Below, piece by piece: positions 7,487 to 15,881 of a stretch of DNA of 46,916 nt. How positions within the stretch are numbered: position 1 is the stretch's first letter; every line of letters starts with the position of its first letter. The position numbers were made by a program, and so were the translations under genes. Source of the stretch: Candidatus Uhrbacteria bacterium (GTDB lineage: Bacteria; Patescibacteriota; Patescibacteriia; UBA9934). Under the pieces are notes generated by a model. The model was given only the letters and a program-made list of their open reading frames with translations. It searched no databases and was not told the DNA's origin. Location of the stretch: the NCBI GenBank assembly GCA_943359345.1, contig CALRHE010000005.1, positions 1 through 46,916 on the forward strand, given 5' to 3'.

Positions 7487-8356
7487 ATGCGTTCCTGGAT
7501 TTCGATCTGGATTGCGAGTATAGGCGTGTTGTGTCTAATCTCACCAGCTAGCGCGGCAGTTCTCGATCCAGACTCAGTTACCTTGAACGTTCTACCTGGA
7601 AACAAGCTGCAACAAACATTAAGTCTCGAAAACGATGCTGCCGAGCTCAAGACCTACCGTTTGCAGGTGAGTGGCATATCATTCGGCTCATCAGCTGATG
7701 ACTTACGCTTTGAAGACCTAGAAACTGTTAAGAGGGCTTGGATTGTACTTGATCAGAGTGAATTTTCCGTTGGTCCAGGTCAGACACAAGTGATGAACAT
7801 GGAGATTAATGTTCCTGACGCCACTGACGAGCAGGTATTTTCGTTTGCGGTGATCGCTATCGAACAAGCCACTGACGGAGCAGGCGTGGGTGTAACGAGT
7901 GGTTTGGCCTCACTATTTTTTATTGAGATCGGGGAAGGGTTACAGCCAGCTCTGGAGCTTGAGACGTTTGGGGTTGTATCTGATAACGATCGCCAACTAC
8001 CTGTGCGTTTTGCTAGCTTACTTGCGAATACTGCTGCAGGATTATCAACACCAGACATCGGTATAGTCATCAAAAATATGTGGGGCAAAAAGATTGAGCT
8101 AATTTCACTCAATCCTACACAGCGACGCTTACCGGGCTTTACGCACCGAGTGTTTTCTGAGGAATGGCAGGGAAGCGCTTGGCGTTTTGGCAAGTATTCT
8201 GCAGAGCTATTCGTTTTTGCTGATGAAGCTAGTCCGCCAATAATTGCCAGCACCAGCATGGTATTATTGCCTTGGCGCACACTCAGTGTTTTTGGTGTTA
8301 GCGGCCTGTTTTTGGCCGGAGTTATTTACTCTTTTACACGTGTTCGGCGCCGTTAA
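7487..8356 (+). CDS. Exported beta-sandwich protein with C-terminal TM anchor (DUF916/COG1470-like architecture)
   Basis: Signal peptide; LDPDSVTLNVLPGNKLQQTLSLENDAAELKTYRLQV...FSVGPGQTQVMNMEINVP; C-terminal TM + RVRRR. Confidence 0.6.
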   Translation: MRSWISIWIASIGVLCLISPASAAVLDPDSVTLNVLPGNKLQQTLSLENDAAELKTYRLQVSGISFGSSADDLRFEDLETVKRAWIVLDQSEFSVGPGQTQVMNMEINVPDATDEQVFSFAVIAIEQATDGAGVGVTSGLASLFFIEIGEGLQPALELETFGVVSDNDRQLPVRFASLLANTAAGLSTPDIGIVIKNMWGKKIELISLNPTQRRLPGFTHRVFSEEWQGSAWRFGKYSAELFVFADEASPPIIASTSMVLLPWRTLSVFGVSGLFLAGVIYSFTRVRRR

Positions 8357-8357
8357 T

Positions 8358-10808
8358 GTGTTTACACGCACAGGGGGTTTTCAGCGATCAATACGTGTTC
8401 TGATTACGATCCTAGCAGTGGTCGTAAACAGTTTTTTTGTGTTGCCAGCTGGAGTAAAGGCGGCTACGGTTGATAATCTTACTGATCAACCATCATCACT
8501 CCAGATTTCGACAGCCTCAAATCATAAGTTTACGTTCACGCTAGTTGATGCTTGGAGTGAAACCGAATCGATCGTGTTTACGTTTCCAACGGCTTTTGAT
8601 ACTTCTACTGTTACCGCTACTGATGTTGACCTTTCACATGACGCAAGTGATCTAACTATTGCTAATGTTTGTGGACAGGTGCAAATTTCTGTCATCATGA
8701 CTGCCGACGTTTTAACCTTAACTCGCTGCTCGGGAGCAGCTGGTACAGCCTCACTTGGTACGGTTGTGACCATTGAGGTGGGTACCAACGCTTCGTTCGG
8801 TGGTAATGGCGTAAATCAAATTACAAATCCTTCAACAGAAGCCACTTATTATATTGCGCTTGGTGGGACATCTGGAAATGATGGATCTATTCCGCTTCCA
8901 ATTGGACCCCGGAGTGGCGCTGGTGTTTCGGTGAGTTTTAGTGGCGGAACGACTAGTACGGGTGATGGCGGAGATGAGAATGGTGGAAATGACGGAGGTG
9001 GACCCCCAGACCCTGATCCGGACCCCGACCCTGATCCAGATCCTGATCCGGACCCAGAGCCCGATCCTGATCCAGACCCTGATCCGGACCCTGATCCGGA
9101 CCCTGAAGATGATCCGCGAGACGAGCCCGAAGACGGTCAGGGTGATGATCCAGAGGATGACTCTGACTCAGAATCTGAAGACGATAGCTCCGTCGAGCCT
9201 AGAGAGGAGGGAGAGGTGATTATTGATATCGATGTTTTTGCCGTCCCGGGCCTTGAGTTGGATGAAGGCGGAGAAGGTATCGAGGTTTTACCAAATTCTC
9301 CAGCTATTGTTGTAGTTGATGTTGAGGCTGATCAGGAGCCGACGGCAGTTTTGGTGGTGATTGGTGACGAGGAATACGTACTCTCGCCTAACGATGACGG
9401 GACTTTTTCTGGCTTGATAATTTCTCCTGAAGGTGACGACGTGATTGGAGCCGTGGCGATTTTTGAAGATGGTACCAGGAGCACACAAACTGTCCTAATT
9501 GACGTGGTGGGAGGTGGCAGTGTTTACGAGTTGCTTAATGGCGAGAGAATTTTAGTTAGCAACAGCGTGGTAACGGCGTACGTGCTATCGCAGGGGCAAG
9601 AGACAGCTTGGTTGGCGGGTGTTTATGGTCAAAATAATCCCATTGTAACCGCGACCGGGTATTTTTCGTGGTATGCCCCTAACGGGACATATGTCATTTA
9701 TGCCAATAAAGAGGGGTATGAAGAAGGGAGCGAGACTGTTAAAGTCACAAATAATATTTTGGTGGCTCAAATTGAGGTTTCGCGCGAACTGAATTTACTC
9801 TTCGAACTACCGCCACAAATTGAAGAAACCGTAGAAGATGTACGAGATTTACTGAATACCCCGGAGGCTAAAACTATAGCCAATATTGCCTTGCCGGTGG
9901 CGGTGGCTGTGGCCACTAGCACGGCAGTAACTCTGGCTCTAGGTTTCAATCTTTTGCCGTATTTACAATATTTGTTTACCTCACCGCTGCTGTTGTTTGG
10001 TCGGAGAAAACGCCAGGCTTATGGGGTAGTTTATAACGCAGTCACCAAAGTGCCGGTAGAGTTAGCCATTGTTCGCCTCTATCACCTGCCAGACAACCGC
10101 TTGGTTAAGCAGGTAGTGACTAGCCCTGAGGGAAAATACAGCTTATCTGTTGACCCAGGCAAGTACAGACTCGAGGTTAGTAAATCCGGTTTTGAGTTTC
10201 CTAGTCAGTATCTTAAAAATATTCATGTTGACGATAAATTTTTGGATGTTTACTTGGGCGAACTTTTAGAGGTGACTGAAAAAGACGCAGTAGTTACAGC
10301 GAATATTCCGATTGACCCCCTGCAAACAGAGGCTTTTCATGCGCCGCGAATTCTGGCCTTTAGGCGCTTTGTCCGAACTTTCCAAATGTTGACCGTACCG
10401 GCTGGCGTCATTTTGTCGGTAGGGGTGTTCATTATTAGCCCGTCAATTTTTGCCGGCAGCATGATTGGCGTGCAGTTTGTTGTCATGTTGTTGGTGCTCA
10501 GATTAGCTAAACCCAAGAAGCCGAAGGGGTGGGGGGTTATTTATGATGAAAAGACGCATAGGCCTGTGGGCAATGCCATCATCCGTATCTTCGAACCGAA
10601 GTATAATAAGCTGGTCGAGACGGCGCTTAGTGACAGTCTCGGCAGGTATTCGTTTTTACTCGGGCCGAACGAGTATTACGCAACCTACAATAAGCCTGGT
10701 TACGTAGAGAAAATAGTCAGGTCAATTGATTTCAAGGATAAACCAGAGCCAACCCCGTGGTCGGCCAATACGGTGTTGCAACATGTATCGGAGGAACAGC
10801 ATGTTTAA
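8358..10808 (+). CDS. Large membrane/surface protein with Pro-Asp repeat linker, TM segments and two carboxypeptidase-regulatory-like domains
   Basis: GTG start 2 nt after the upstream stop; signal peptide IRVLITILAVVVNSFFVLPAGVKA. (PD)n linker. Two similar modules AYGVVYNAVTKVPVELAIVRLY... and GWGVIYDEKTHRPVGNAIIRIF.... Confidence 0.7.
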   Translation: MFTRTGGFQRSIRVLITILAVVVNSFFVLPAGVKAATVDNLTDQPSSLQISTASNHKFTFTLVDAWSETESIVFTFPTAFDTSTVTATDVDLSHDASDLTIANVCGQVQISVIMTADVLTLTRCSGAAGTASLGTVVTIEVGTNASFGGNGVNQITNPSTEATYYIALGGTSGNDGSIPLPIGPRSGAGVSVSFSGGTTSTGDGGDENGGNDGGGPPDPDPDPDPDPDPDPDPEPDPDPDPDPDPDPDPEDDPRDEPEDGQGDDPEDDSDSESEDDSSVEPREEGEVIIDIDVFAVPGLELDEGGEGIEVLPNSPAIVVVDVEADQEPTAVLVVIGDEEYVLSPNDDGTFSGLIISPEGDDVIGAVAIFEDGTRSTQTVLIDVVGGGSVYELLNGERILVSNSVVTAYVLSQGQETAWLAGVYGQNNPIVTATGYFSWYAPNGTYVIYANKEGYEEGSETVKVTNNILVAQIEVSRELNLLFELPPQIEETVEDVRDLLNTPEAKTIANIALPVAVAVATSTAVTLALGFNLLPYLQYLFTSPLLLFGRRKRQAYGVVYNAVTKVPVELAIVRLYHLPDNRLVKQVVTSPEGKYSLSVDPGKYRLEVSKSGFEFPSQYLKNIHVDDKFLDVYLGELLEVTEKDAVVTANIPIDPLQTEAFHAPRILAFRRFVRTFQMLTVPAGVILSVGVFIISPSIFAGSMIGVQFVVMLLVLRLAKPKKPKGWGVIYDEKTHRPVGNAIIRIFEPKYNKLVETALSDSLGRYSFLLGPNEYYATYNKPGYVEKIVRSIDFKDKPEPTPWSANTVLQHVSEEQHV
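9005..9107 (+). repeat. Low-complexity tandem Pro-Asp coding repeat
   Basis: Repeated CCnGAy units encode PDPDPDPD...EPDPDPDPD followed by an acidic tract. Confidence 0.9.
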
Positions 10809-13800
10809 GCTAGGTAAATATAGGACTAAACGAACACTCGCCAGAGTGCTGTTGGCGTGTGTTTGGGTTTTTCAGATATCGTTTTTACTGACGCCGACGG
10901 TTGCACTAGAAGCTGCCTCGGCACCAAATATAGTTAATTATCAAGGTCGCGTTTTGAATGCTAACGGCATTCCGGTTACCGATACTAGCCTGAGCATGAT
11001 TTATGAGCTGTACACAACCGTGTCGGGTAGTACGTGTGTGTGGTCAAACTCGTCAGCAACTTGTGCTTCGGCCACAGCTCGTTCAGTAACTCTGACTGAC
11101 GGCTTGTTTTCTGAGCAACTTGGCGACACAACGGCCACTTACGCTGCTATAAGCGATAGTATTTTTGGTGATAACGCGGCGCTTTTCTTACAAGTCACGG
11201 TTGGCGGGGAGACCCTGACACCACGTAAGCAAATTGTGGCTGCCCCGTATGCACTTAACTCTGATACCGTCGATGGCCTTGACGCTGATACCGATGGAGC
11301 CACGGCAAGCGCACTGGTAGCTCTCAACTCATCTGGTAATGCTATTTTTACTGGCGATCCAACCGGGGCGACTGTGTCTACGGGTGTGGTTTTCATTAAT
11401 CCGGCCGGGGCAGCTACTAACGAAACAATTTTTGGAATCGGTGATAATGCCAGCGATCGCTTCAGGGTTGATAAAGAGGGAGATGTGTTCATTAAGACCA
11501 TCGAACTTGATGGCGTAGGCACGACCAATACTACTTCTGGTGCATCGTTGGTGGGTGCTTTTGATGAATTCGCGCAGTCAAGCTCAACTACAGTTCAGGA
11601 CGTGCTTGATGATCTTGATTCGGTACTGGACGGCATTGTGACCGGCGGCGGGGCCTCCAAGTGGACCGATGGCGGCACTTTTACGCATTTGACGGCTGTG
11701 ACTGACGATCTTGTGATTGGTGACAGCACAGTGGCTGGAGCTTCATTGTTTTTTGATGAAAGCGCCGGTCAACTTGATGTGGGTACTGACAGCGCCTTAG
11801 CTGGAACGCTCAAGCTATTTAGTGCTACGGCGGCTACGTCAGACCCGACCTTGGCAGCTGACACGAGTGGAAATTTAGATATCACTGCTACGACAGTAGA
11901 GCTTTCAGGTGATTTGTTAATTACAGGTGGTGATTTGACCTCAACCTCAGCCACCTTTAATTTCTTAGACGCAGCCTCCAACTCGACCACCCTTGATATT
12001 GGAGGCGTGACTACGGATTTGGGAAACACCATAAATATAGCTACCAATGCTACTTCCGCTGATACGATTACGATTGGTAATACCCATGTGTCTACTGCGT
12101 TTGCGTTGACGGGCGGTGATGAATGGTCAATTTCAGCTGCCGGTCTTATTACCACGGCTGATGATATCGCTGTGAACGGCGACGACATCACTAGCGATGG
12201 CACTTTGACCATAAATGCCTCGAGCACGGTGCAATTAGGTACTAACGATGATTGGGCCGCTACCGGTGACGCCCTGTTTACACTGAGTGATGCTGAGGAA
12301 TTTATTGTTTCAAACACTGGCACTGCGAATATTATACTGGCACTTTCATCCACAGGAGATTTCAATATTCAAGATGTGGCCACGAATGTATTTAGCGTGC
12401 AGGATACGGGTTTTGTACGGGTTGGGAGTGGTTCTAGCACTAATAGCAATGAGGGTTTAGTGATTGATATAGCTAATATTACTGGGATCACCTCTACATA
12501 TCGGGCTTTTTTGAGCGGCGACATGACTATTGGCGTAGCGAGTGCGACTACGGTAGCCACTCAATATGCCAACGAATTTTTGGGAGCAACCTTGTCTGGT
12601 GTAGCCGGTGGTGGGACCGAGACAATAACCACGGCAGCTACTATTCGGATTGATGCCCCTACTAATGGAGGCAATCTGACAATTACTAATGGCCCATATG
12701 CCTTATTTGTTGATTCCGGTTCGACTCGTTTAGATGCGGACCTGATAGTTGGCGGTGCTACCTCAGCTACCGAAACACTTACAGACGGTGGTGCTGGTTT
12801 TCTGCAAGATGGTGATGATTTATTCGTGGCCGGGTCGGCTGGCGTGGAAGGGATGATTTTTACTGACACCGGTCTGACCGTGGAGTCAGGTGGCGACATT
12901 ACTTGCGTTGATTGTCTCACCTTCACAGATTTTACTGACAGTATGACGCTTGATGCGGCTACGACAGTGGTTCACAGTACACTTAACTTTACTCACGATC
13001 TTGATTCAACTGGCGATTTCGTGATTCAAGATAACGGTGGTGCCCTGTTGACTGTAAATGATGACACCACAGTTGACTACGCAACGGCGGCAACTACTAC
13101 CGATGCTTGGGATGTGAGTTTCAATACGCTTACTGCCGGTAAGGGATTTGATATTGATTTAAACGCCTTGACTACTGGCCAGGGTTTTGACCTTGGCAGC
13201 ACCTCGAGCACGCTCACAAGTGGAGATTTTTTCGTAGCTAACCACGCGGGTACATATACAGCTAACACCACTTTGAGCGGAAACGTTTTAGACCTTGATC
13301 GCAACTTGCAGATGAATGGCGTTGGTCAAACATTGGCGGTGACTGGTTCGTTGGTTACGATCACTAGCGCCATGACTCAAACGGCCGGTACGCTTACAGA
13401 TACCTCAGTGCTCTTAGAAATTGATCAAAGCTACACCTCGGCCAGTGGACACGTTATCGATGTAGCTAACGCGGGCACTGGGTCATCTATCTTCGTTGAC
13501 CCTGCTGGTAACACAGGTACCACTGTTAGTACCACTGCCGGAGGAGCGGTACATATTGATAACACTTCTAACGCTAACCACGGTTTAACAGTTTATAGCA
13601 ATCAAAGTGGCGCTTCAGCTTCGGCATTGGCTTTGGTGTTTAACGACAACGCAGCTTTTGACGTTAATGTCCAAGAAATCCGCAATGATTCTACGGATAC
13701 TGTCGCCTCGTCAAGTCTTGTGATCACTCAAAACGTGGTGGCCGACGCCACTACTGCTGCCACCTCCCAAGCTTTAGTCATTAACGTTAATGAGGCAGCT

Positions 13801-15879
13801 AATAATGATGAGGTCATCTTAATCTTGTCTGACGCCGACGGCACACCAGACGCTGAGTTCCGTCTTGAAAACGACGGCGATCTATTTGCTGACGGAGCTG
13901 CTTATAACGCCGGTGCTGACTACGCTGAATTCTTTTACACCCTTGATAGTTCACTTGGAGCCCACCATGTAGTTTGTCAGGACCTGGTCAATAATTTAGC
14001 TGTTAAAAAATGTGGACTTGGCGACCCTACTGTGGTTGGAGTAATCTCCACTAATCCTGGTTTCGTGGGTAACAATATTCCTGGTGCTGAAGGCTCCCTT
14101 GAGGGCCATCCCAACTATCGCATGGTTGGTTTGGAAGGTCAGGTAGACACTTTTGTTACTGCCGCTGACGGCCCAGTAGCAATTGGTGACCCACTAACTG
14201 CTTCGACCGTTACCGCAGGTTACGCTGGCAAAGCTCTGGACGCTGGTCGGATTATTGGCTTTGCACTCCAGCCCATGAGCGCCGGAAGCGGTTTGATTAA
14301 GGTGCGCATTTCACCAACCTGGCATGCTGGCGACTTACTTAATGAGCAAGGTGAAGTGAGTTTATTTACTAATGAGCTGGCACTTGAATCACTCACAAGC
14401 GCTACCGCCAAATCTCAGGCGGTCGATTCAAACGGACTTGCGTTTCGAGGTTCAGTTTGGAATGGTACAGCTGCACAAACATTGACTATGTCGGTATCTA
14501 ATAAAGTAACCGACATCAATAATTATCGTTTGTCTGTTGCAAATACACTTGGCGCTGAGGTAGCCTACATTAATAATCTTGGAGACCTTGTACTCTCTGG
14601 CAAACTCTATCCGGCCAATCAAGTCACGGCCCAGACATCGGCGTATATTTACTATGACAGCAGCGGGGTAGGTTACATGCGTACCAATGCTGCTGGTTGG
14701 GGGAGCAACGCAACAGATTTTGCTACCATGTTGCCATCACCTGAGGTGTTGAAGCCTGGGGACGTGGTGGTATTTGGTGATGGTGCCGAACAGGTAAAAC
14801 TATCCACCGGACAACCTTACGACGATCGTATCGCCGGCGTTGTATCGACTCGTTCAGGCTTTTTAGCGGGTATCAACACAGCCGGTGAGAGCCCGATTGC
14901 GTTTAGCGGTCGCGTACCCACCCGGGTCAACACCGAAAACGGAATTATCGCTATTGGTGATCCACTTACCACCTCAAGCACACCGGGTGTGGCTATGAAG
15001 GCTACTGAGCCAGGGCCGATTGTTGGTTACGCCTTACAACCATGGTCATCTGATTCAGGTCTGATCACCGTATTTATTCGAGCCTCTTACTATGATGGCG
15101 ACGGTGCTAATGTGCCGGCCATCGTCGCCGCCCCAATTTCAGAAGTTGGTCAAGCTTCTGAGCTAGCAAGCCTGAATTTGAACGGTGGGCCAATTACCTC
15201 AGTGGGTCTAATCGCAGGTCTAGGTAATAGCTGGTATTTAAGTGAATTCGGAGACCTGGTTACTAAAGGCAGATTAGTGCAGATAATTAAGTCATATCAA
15301 AATGAGGATGTTGAGACCTACGCCTCGGCTACTACTGAAATGACGGTGCAAATTTCAGGCACAGTCACGCTTAACAGTGACAGAGCTACGGTTAAATTTG
15401 AAGATATTGATCCGGAGTTTAACGACATCATTGCAACGACTGCACCTTATCGTGTGCTGGTCACCCCTTCAGGAGTAACCGGACAACTGTATGTGACAGA
15501 GCGCAGTCTGAGCGGTTTCACAATTCATTCAGAAAGTTCAGCAAACGGTGTGTTAGTGGATTGGTTGGTGATCGCATATCACAAGGATTATGAGCCAGAA
15601 CCAGCCACCCTTTCAGAGGAGCTAAATGACGACGAAGAAGTGGTCGAGCCTGTACTTGAAACACCGGCACCAGTAACAGATAGCGGTGACAATCAACTTG
15701 AAGAGCCTGTGATTACTGAACCAGAGCCAGAGCTTACGGTTTCAGAGCCAGCGGTGGAGCCTGTGGCTGATCCGATCGAGCCCGAACCCGATATCTCTGA
15801 AATCATCGACCCAGTTGTTGCTGAGGCGGTTCCGGTAGTGGAATCTGAGCCTGTGCCTGAATTTGAGCCTGGGTTGTAG
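10801..15879 (+). CDS. Giant repetitive secreted surface protein (1692 aa from ATG 10801)
   Basis: GGAGGaacagcATG supports start 10801. Signal peptide; NYQGRVLNANGIPVTD domain; long D/T/G-rich repetitive body; duplicated AEF...VVGVISTNPGF.../IAGVVSTRSGF... modules; acidic Pro/Glu-rich C terminus. Confidence 0.75.
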   Translation: MFKLGKYRTKRTLARVLLACVWVFQISFLLTPTVALEAASAPNIVNYQGRVLNANGIPVTDTSLSMIYELYTTVSGSTCVWSNSSATCASATARSVTLTDGLFSEQLGDTTATYAAISDSIFGDNAALFLQVTVGGETLTPRKQIVAAPYALNSDTVDGLDADTDGATASALVALNSSGNAIFTGDPTGATVSTGVVFINPAGAATNETIFGIGDNASDRFRVDKEGDVFIKTIELDGVGTTNTTSGASLVGAFDEFAQSSSTTVQDVLDDLDSVLDGIVTGGGASKWTDGGTFTHLTAVTDDLVIGDSTVAGASLFFDESAGQLDVGTDSALAGTLKLFSATAATSDPTLAADTSGNLDITATTVELSGDLLITGGDLTSTSATFNFLDAASNSTTLDIGGVTTDLGNTINIATNATSADTITIGNTHVSTAFALTGGDEWSISAAGLITTADDIAVNGDDITSDGTLTINASSTVQLGTNDDWAATGDALFTLSDAEEFIVSNTGTANIILALSSTGDFNIQDVATNVFSVQDTGFVRVGSGSSTNSNEGLVIDIANITGITSTYRAFLSGDMTIGVASATTVATQYANEFLGATLSGVAGGGTETITTAATIRIDAPTNGGNLTITNGPYALFVDSGSTRLDADLIVGGATSATETLTDGGAGFLQDGDDLFVAGSAGVEGMIFTDTGLTVESGGDITCVDCLTFTDFTDSMTLDAATTVVHSTLNFTHDLDSTGDFVIQDNGGALLTVNDDTTVDYATAATTTDAWDVSFNTLTAGKGFDIDLNALTTGQGFDLGSTSSTLTSGDFFVANHAGTYTANTTLSGNVLDLDRNLQMNGVGQTLAVTGSLVTITSAMTQTAGTLTDTSVLLEIDQSYTSASGHVIDVANAGTGSSIFVDPAGNTGTTVSTTAGGAVHIDNTSNANHGLTVYSNQSGASASALALVFNDNAAFDVNVQEIRNDSTDTVASSSLVITQNVVADATTAATSQALVINVNEAANNDEVILILSDADGTPDAEFRLENDGDLFADGAAYNAGADYAEFFYTLDSSLGAHHVVCQDLVNNLAVKKCGLGDPTVVGVISTNPGFVGNNIPGAEGSLEGHPNYRMVGLEGQVDTFVTAADGPVAIGDPLTASTVTAGYAGKALDAGRIIGFALQPMSAGSGLIKVRISPTWHAGDLLNEQGEVSLFTNELALESLTSATAKSQAVDSNGLAFRGSVWNGTAAQTLTMSVSNKVTDINNYRLSVANTLGAEVAYINNLGDLVLSGKLYPANQVTAQTSAYIYYDSSGVGYMRTNAAGWGSNATDFATMLPSPEVLKPGDVVVFGDGAEQVKLSTGQPYDDRIAGVVSTRSGFLAGINTAGESPIAFSGRVPTRVNTENGIIAIGDPLTTSSTPGVAMKATEPGPIVGYALQPWSSDSGLITVFIRASYYDGDGANVPAIVAAPISEVGQASELASLNLNGGPITSVGLIAGLGNSWYLSEFGDLVTKGRLVQIIKSYQNEDVETYASATTEMTVQISGTVTLNSDRATVKFEDIDPEFNDIIATTAPYRVLVTPSGVTGQLYVTERSLSGFTIHSESSANGVLVDWLVIAYHKDYEPEPATLSEELNDDEEVVEPVLETPAPVTDSGDNQLEEPVITEPEPELTVSEPAVEPVADPIEPEPDISEIIDPVVAEAVPVVESEPVPEFEPGL

Positions 15880-15881
15880 GC

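Noticed and set aside
8244-8357. ORF-track N-terminal extension of the PD-linker protein
   Set aside because: Overlaps the upstream CDS by 113 nt; GTG at 8358 gives a good signal peptide.
9005-9107. Regular short repeats considered as a CRISPR-like array
   Set aside because: Direct 6-bp coding repeat (Pro-Asp) without spacers; no cas genes in the window.
11769-12365. 198-aa antisense ORF (and neighbours) opposite the giant surface protein
   Set aside because: Low-complexity S/V/A composition expected from the complement of a repetitive D/T/G coding frame.
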